A stretch of DNA of 35,606 nucleotides from Microcaldota archaeon. Its GTDB lineage: Archaea > Micrarchaeota > Micrarchaeia > Micrarchaeales > CABMGC01. Shown here piece after piece: positions 32,453 through 35,606 of the stretch. Positions within the stretch are counted from its first letter, which is position 1; each line of letters opens with the position of its first letter. A program made the translations under genes and the position numbers. A model generated the notes under the pieces. It was not told the DNA's origin and made no database searches. It saw nothing but the letters and a program-made list of their open reading frames with translations. Location of the stretch: positions 1-35,606 of the forward strand of contig JAJZKQ010000006.1 of NCBI GenBank assembly GCA_021804095.1, read 5' to 3'.

Positions 32453-32492
32453 ATCCTTTCTTAACAAACCCTCCCCATCCTTTCTTAACAAA
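32453..32492. repeat. 16-bp direct repeat upstream of the pilin TATA box
   Basis: ATCCTTTCTTAACAAA occurs at 32453-32468 and again at 32477-32492, a 24-bp period. It sits immediately upstream of the leftward pilin promoter, where activators of archaeal genes bind. Confidence 0.7.
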
Positions 32493-32540
32493 ACCCCTAC
32501 TGACAAAATTGACAGGATTCATAAAATATCAGTGAAGGCT

Positions 32541-33311
32541 TCAATCCTTGCTTTCCATTATCACTGCTATGGTCTTGTCAAGCTGTTCCTTAAGCTTGTC
32601 TGCAATGAATCTCTTGGAATACGCATCCGCCCTTGCCGCTATGCTTATCTTAGTTGCATAAGCCCTTGCCAATCTTCCCCTCTGCTTCTTGCTTGCATTC
32701 CCAAGCTGCGGGAGCTTGAAAAGCACTCCGTATTTGGGAGGCCTCCCTCCAAATTTCAGATGCTTGAAAAGGGCCTTCTCGGCTCCAAGTAGCTGTATAG
32801 TGCTTGCCGGGAATGTCGCAAGCCTCTCAACCGAGCCTGCCTTAAGCAGAAGCTCAGCTGCAATCTTGGGTTCAATAAGATATGTTACATTAGGAAGGGC
32901 CTTGCCCACGCTTTCTCCTATGTATTTATCCAATGTATTCTGAAGTTCGGTAAGATCCTTCTCTGTTTTTGCCAACTCTCTCAAAGCCTTGTATTCCTCT
33001 TCCCCTATTTTCGGCCTGGTACTGTTCCCAATTATTCTTTTGAATATCTCAGTTCCGGCTGCCCCGGCGGCCTTCTCCAGCATCTCCTGGGTGACGCTTT
33101 CAGAATCTTTCATATTCAAGACAATTTCCGCGTATGCTTCCGCATTCAGTCCCTGCAATTCGGGAAAGTATATGCTATACCATTCATCCATTCTCTCATA
33201 TACTATGCCTTTTACCTTGTCTATCTCTTTGTAGGTGCTTATGGCCTGCATTATGGGATGGTCGGCTGTAGAATAGGCAATCTTTACCTCTTCCCTAGAC
33301 TCAGCAAGCAT
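32541..33311 (-). CDS. nop5: Nop5 (Nop56/58-type) C/D box RNP core protein, short form
   Basis: Nop5 scaffolds the archaeal C/D box sRNP that 2'-O-methylates rRNA and tRNA. The coiled-coil entry MDEWYSIYFPEL and the Nop domain motifs (EPKIAAELLLKAGSVERLA, FPASTIQLLGAEKALF, RLARAYATKISIAARADAYS) are clear. From the ATG at 33311, which has GGAG four bases upstream, it has 256 residues; a TTG at 33347 adds twelve basic residues. Usual archaeal Nop5 is near 400 residues, and the missing part is the N-terminal domain that binds fibrillarin. No such domain is encoded upstream. Fibrillarin and L7Ae are not in the window. Confidence 0.92.
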   Translation of the reverse strand: MLAESREEVKIAYSTADHPIMQAISTYKEIDKVKGIVYERMDEWYSIYFPELQGLNAEAYAEIVLNMKDSESVTQEMLEKAAGAAGTEIFKRIIGNSTRPKIGEEEYKALRELAKTEKDLTELQNTLDKYIGESVGKALPNVTYLIEPKIAAELLLKAGSVERLATFPASTIQLLGAEKALFKHLKFGGRPPKYGVLFKLPQLGNASKKQRGRLARAYATKISIAARADAYSKRFIADKLKEQLDKTIAVIMESKD

Positions 33312-33462
33312 CCTTCTCCTTTTTTCGTTTTTCCCTTCCCTTTCCAAATAATCATCTCAATTCAAAACAAATCCTGTTACCGATTCCCAACACTTTCAAA
33401 GCACTCTGCCAAAATAACGGAAAGGCTTCCCTCCCATCTATATCATACTATTTTATGCTCTT

Positions 33463-33496
33463 TTTATGCCTAAAGATTATTTATGCCTAAAGATTA
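33463..33496. repeat. Abutting 17-bp tandem repeat before the ogg promoter
   Basis: TTTATGCCTAAAGATTA is present twice without a gap (33463-33479 and 33480-33496), directly followed by the TATA element ATATATATA at 33497-33505. The repeat occupies the TFB/activator position. Confidence 0.8.
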
Positions 33497-33532
33497 ATAT
33501 ATATAGAAGCGTCAGTATGTGGTGGGATTTAA

Positions 33533-34465
33533 ATGTCATCAAGGACTCATGCAGAAGAAGGAACTACTACTCTAAAAGATAGCGGATGGAATCGCATAGA
33601 TACGAAGTTTCCAATAAATGTAAAGGCAAGCCTCGAGAGCGGCCAGCCTCTCTCCTTCCACTCAACATACAACATTACGAATGGAATTGCCAGAGTATGC
33701 TATGTAACACGAAATGGCGTAATAGAACTTTCATACAGGGAAGGCAGGCTCCAGGATACTCTCTTCTTCAGGCATCATGGGAAATACACTAAAAAGACGG
33801 CTTCGGAAGAAATAACAAAAAGATTCGGACTTGAAGACGACATGGAAGACATATACAAAAAGATATCGACAGACAAGCACATAAAAAAGGCAATAGACTC
33901 CCACTACGGCTTGAGGGTAACGCATAACGATCCATGGGAGACTACCTTATGCTTTGTAATATCCCAATTCAACAACATAAAACGGATAAAAGGAATAGTA
34001 AGAAACCTCATAAACAGTTATGGCATGGAGCTAGAATCCGGAAACACGCTTACACATATCTTTCCCGAGCCGGAGGCCATAGCAGATGCAAGCATCGGGG
34101 ATCTTGTCAAGGCAGGCACTGGCTTCCGCGCAAAATACATAAAAAACGTTGCCACCGCGGTGTCAAACAATTTCGATCTGGACAAAATACACGGCATGGA
34201 TTACCAGGAAGGCAAGGAGTACCTTATGGAAATGGAAGGCATAGGGGACAAAGTCGCAGACTGCATACTTCTTATGGGCTATAAAAAGCTCAATGCGTTT
34301 CCCATAGATGTCTGGATAAAGCGTTCCATGGAAGATCTCTACATGAAAAACAGGAAGGCAAACATATCCGAGATACACTCCCTTGCCGATGAAAAATGGG
34401 GAGGCTATGCGGGATATGCCCAGCAGTACCTCTTCCACCACGCAAGAAACCCGGTATATCAATGA
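33533..34465 (+). CDS. ogg: 8-oxoguanine DNA glycosylase, OGG1 family
   Basis: Bifunctional base-excision enzyme that removes oxidised guanine opposite C and cuts the strand. The helix-hairpin-helix LMEMEGIGDKVADCILLMGY carries the catalytic Lys240, and the conserved Asp259 is in FPIDVWIKR. The N-terminal beta domain (to ~130) with SGQPLSFHS and the DPWETTLCFVISQFNNIKRI stretch match OGG1 rather than the shorter archaeal Ogg2 or AGOG. 310 residues is typical. The TATA box at 33497-33505 gives a leader of about six bases. The stop overlaps the translin gene start by four bases (ATGA), so both are cotranslated. Confidence 0.95.
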   Translation: MSSRTHAEEGTTTLKDSGWNRIDTKFPINVKASLESGQPLSFHSTYNITNGIARVCYVTRNGVIELSYREGRLQDTLFFRHHGKYTKKTASEEITKRFGLEDDMEDIYKKISTDKHIKKAIDSHYGLRVTHNDPWETTLCFVISQFNNIKRIKGIVRNLINSYGMELESGNTLTHIFPEPEAIADASIGDLVKAGTGFRAKYIKNVATAVSNNFDLDKIHGMDYQEGKEYLMEMEGIGDKVADCILLMGYKKLNAFPIDVWIKRSMEDLYMKNRKANISEIHSLADEKWGGYAGYAQQYLFHHARNPVYQ

Positions 34466-35028
34466 TAAAGCGGATAGACGATATAGAGGAAGAGCTCATC
34501 CTGATGCAGAAGCGCAAGGACAAAGTCCTGGACATATCCAGGAGTCTGATAAGGCTTGCAGGAAAATCGATAACATTCATGCACGCCAGGGATATGAAAA
34601 AGGCAAAGCTTCTCCTTGGCAATACGGAAGAGCTTGTCAGGAAGCTCCAGAAGGAAGACAAAGGCTTTGAATACAATTCGCAGCAGGCATATCAGGAATA
34701 TGCCGAAGCGGCTGTCCTATATTCTATAATAAACTCGGGCAAGATCCCCACCGATAAAGACCTGGGGATAGATAGCATATCCTACATGCTGGGCCTTCTC
34801 GATACTGTGGGGGAGCTTAAGCGTGAGATCTTCGAAGCCCTTCGAAAGAACGACGTAAAAAGCGCAGAGAGCCTCTTCGGCTTCATGTCGGAGATACACG
34901 ACTCGATGCTTCCATTGAGGTTCAGCAGCTCTCTTGTAGGGGATCTGCGTAAAAAACAGGATACCGCAAGGATACAGCTTGAAAATGCAAGCAGCGAGCT
35001 TCTCTCGTTCAGGAAGAAATCCTCATGA
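34462..35028 (+). CDS. Translin family nucleic acid-binding protein
   Basis: This 188-residue all-helical protein has the translin look: IKRIDDIEEELILMQKRKDK at the start, the helix DISRSLIRLAGKSITFMHAR and the later FEYNSQQAYQEYAEAAVLYS with the acidic and aromatic positions kept in the family. Translin binds single-stranded DNA and RNA as an octamer; with TRAX it forms the C3PO nuclease in eukaryotes. I cannot say whether the acidic catalytic triad of TRAX is complete. The frame is open back to 34396, but the ATG at 34462 overlapping the ogg stop is the natural start. Coupling to ogg suggests a nucleic-acid maintenance role. Confidence 0.85.
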   Translation: MIKRIDDIEEELILMQKRKDKVLDISRSLIRLAGKSITFMHARDMKKAKLLLGNTEELVRKLQKEDKGFEYNSQQAYQEYAEAAVLYSIINSGKIPTDKDLGIDSISYMLGLLDTVGELKREIFEALRKNDVKSAESLFGFMSEIHDSMLPLRFSSSLVGDLRKKQDTARIQLENASSELLSFRKKSS

Positions 35029-35134
35029 CCTTCCGCTTTCGCCAGAATCTAAAATGTGCAAATTCATCTTGCAGGGTGTCGTATAACACCGCAAGAAGCA
35101 TAAATATCATGGCATATCAAAATATAATGGACGC

Positions 35135-35593
35135 ATGTGGGTATTAGTGATGCCAAACAAGCTTGAATCAATAATCGAAGAAGAGCAAAAGCGTATGCTT
35201 ACGGAAGGCAAGAGATACGTGATAGAGCCCAGGTACTTCCATATTGTAAGCGCTATACTTAGCCCGGGGGAGTATGTCGTCATGGGCGCCTCCCAGCGAT
35301 TCCCACACGCCCTGGCCCCATCCCTTCTCATAGCAACAAACAAAAGGGTGCTTCTGATAAAACTCTCTTTCTGGACATTATATACCGGGCATAATCTCTG
35401 GTCTCCTTCAAATGTTATAAACATACATTACGACAGGATAGCACAGATCTCCCTGAGCAGCGGCAGGTTTTTCTCCACTATAAAGATGAAGATTGTAGGA
35501 AGTGAAACCAATGTGGAGCTGTCAAAACTTACAAAGAAAGAAGGAAGGCGGCTGGTGGGCTTCCTTGAAAGGATAGCGCTTGCAGACGAATAG
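35135..35593 (+). CDS. PH-like (bacterial pleckstrin-homology type) domain protein
   Basis: This 152-residue protein has a basic helical N-terminus and then a single beta-barrel-like domain: LSPGEYVVMGASQRF, LLIATNKRVLLIKLS, the segment VINIHYDRIAQISLSSGRFF, STIKMKIVG and a final helix KEGRRLVGFLERIAL. The pattern of RxLLI, DxIxxI and a closing helix is that of bacterial PH domains (bPH/YdaP-like), of unclear function. TATA-like CATAAATAT at 35099-35107 gives a start about six bases before the ATG at 35135; an internal ATG at 35150 is possible. Confidence 0.75.
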   Translation: MWVLVMPNKLESIIEEEQKRMLTEGKRYVIEPRYFHIVSAILSPGEYVVMGASQRFPHALAPSLLIATNKRVLLIKLSFWTLYTGHNLWSPSNVINIHYDRIAQISLSSGRFFSTIKMKIVGSETNVELSKLTKKEGRRLVGFLERIALADE

Positions 35594-35606
35594 GATATGG
35601 AATACA

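Noticed and set aside
1-35606. CRISPR array
   Set aside because: No regularly spaced repeat of 24-37 bases with unique spacers was seen anywhere; the tandem repeats found are short and adjacent.

Overview
This window is archaeal. It encodes an archaeal-type threonyl-tRNA synthetase, a KEOPS Cgi121 homologue, a Nop5-type C/D RNP core protein, uL16/L10e, diphthamide synthase Dph2, an Nre repair protein and an OGG1-like glycosylase. Most genes have a TATA box about 26 bp before the start codon and little or no leader. Two proteins carry the pilin-like signal QSAxEYLxxYGxALLI, which I associate with small-genome DPANN archaea. Genes are densely packed and isoleucine ATA codons are frequent. I suggest a Micrarchaeota-like DPANN archaeon; the species cannot be read from the sequence.

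Layout. Positions 1-5900: a truncated ribbon-helix-helix regulator with a 10-bp repeat operator, a small Cys-rich ORF, thrS, an ERCC4 nuclease, and a leftward operon GNAT, M20 peptidase, GNAT, Cgi121. Positions 5800-6490: a divergent promoter with a TGTATCA palindrome and an HTH/ACT-like regulator. Positions 6490-10800: an argH-argG island that separates a 5' fragment of nre (6546-6605) from the complete nre gene (9603). Positions 10845-14770: SIMPL protein, membrane-tethered HTH protein, phosphomannomutase and a DUF981 membrane protein.

Positions 14980-17230: a tRNA-Leu(UAA) with an enlarged D-loop, followed by decayed integrated DNA. It holds two tyrosine-recombinase tails, two hicBA toxin-antitoxin modules and a second copy of the tRNA 3' end as the outer attachment site. 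A tRNA-Thr(GGT) follows at 17634.

Positions 17775-24915: one leftward cluster of nine genes resembling a reduced type IV secretion or archaeal Ced-type DNA-transfer machine. It has a VirB2-like small membrane protein, a VirB6-like polytopic protein, a VirB3/VirB4-N-terminal-like protein, a separate VirB4-type ATPase, four unrecognised proteins (two of them tiny membrane proteins) and a HerA-like ATPase. This is the strongest candidate for an undescribed system here.

Positions 25296-35593: class I aminotransferase, an 893-residue glycine-rich surface protein with a pilin-like anchor, uL16, type I IPP isomerase, Dph2, a pilin-like protein, a short Nop5, an OGG1-like glycosylase overlapping a translin-family gene, and a PH-like protein. 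Several promoters in this half carry short tandem or direct repeats next to the TATA box.
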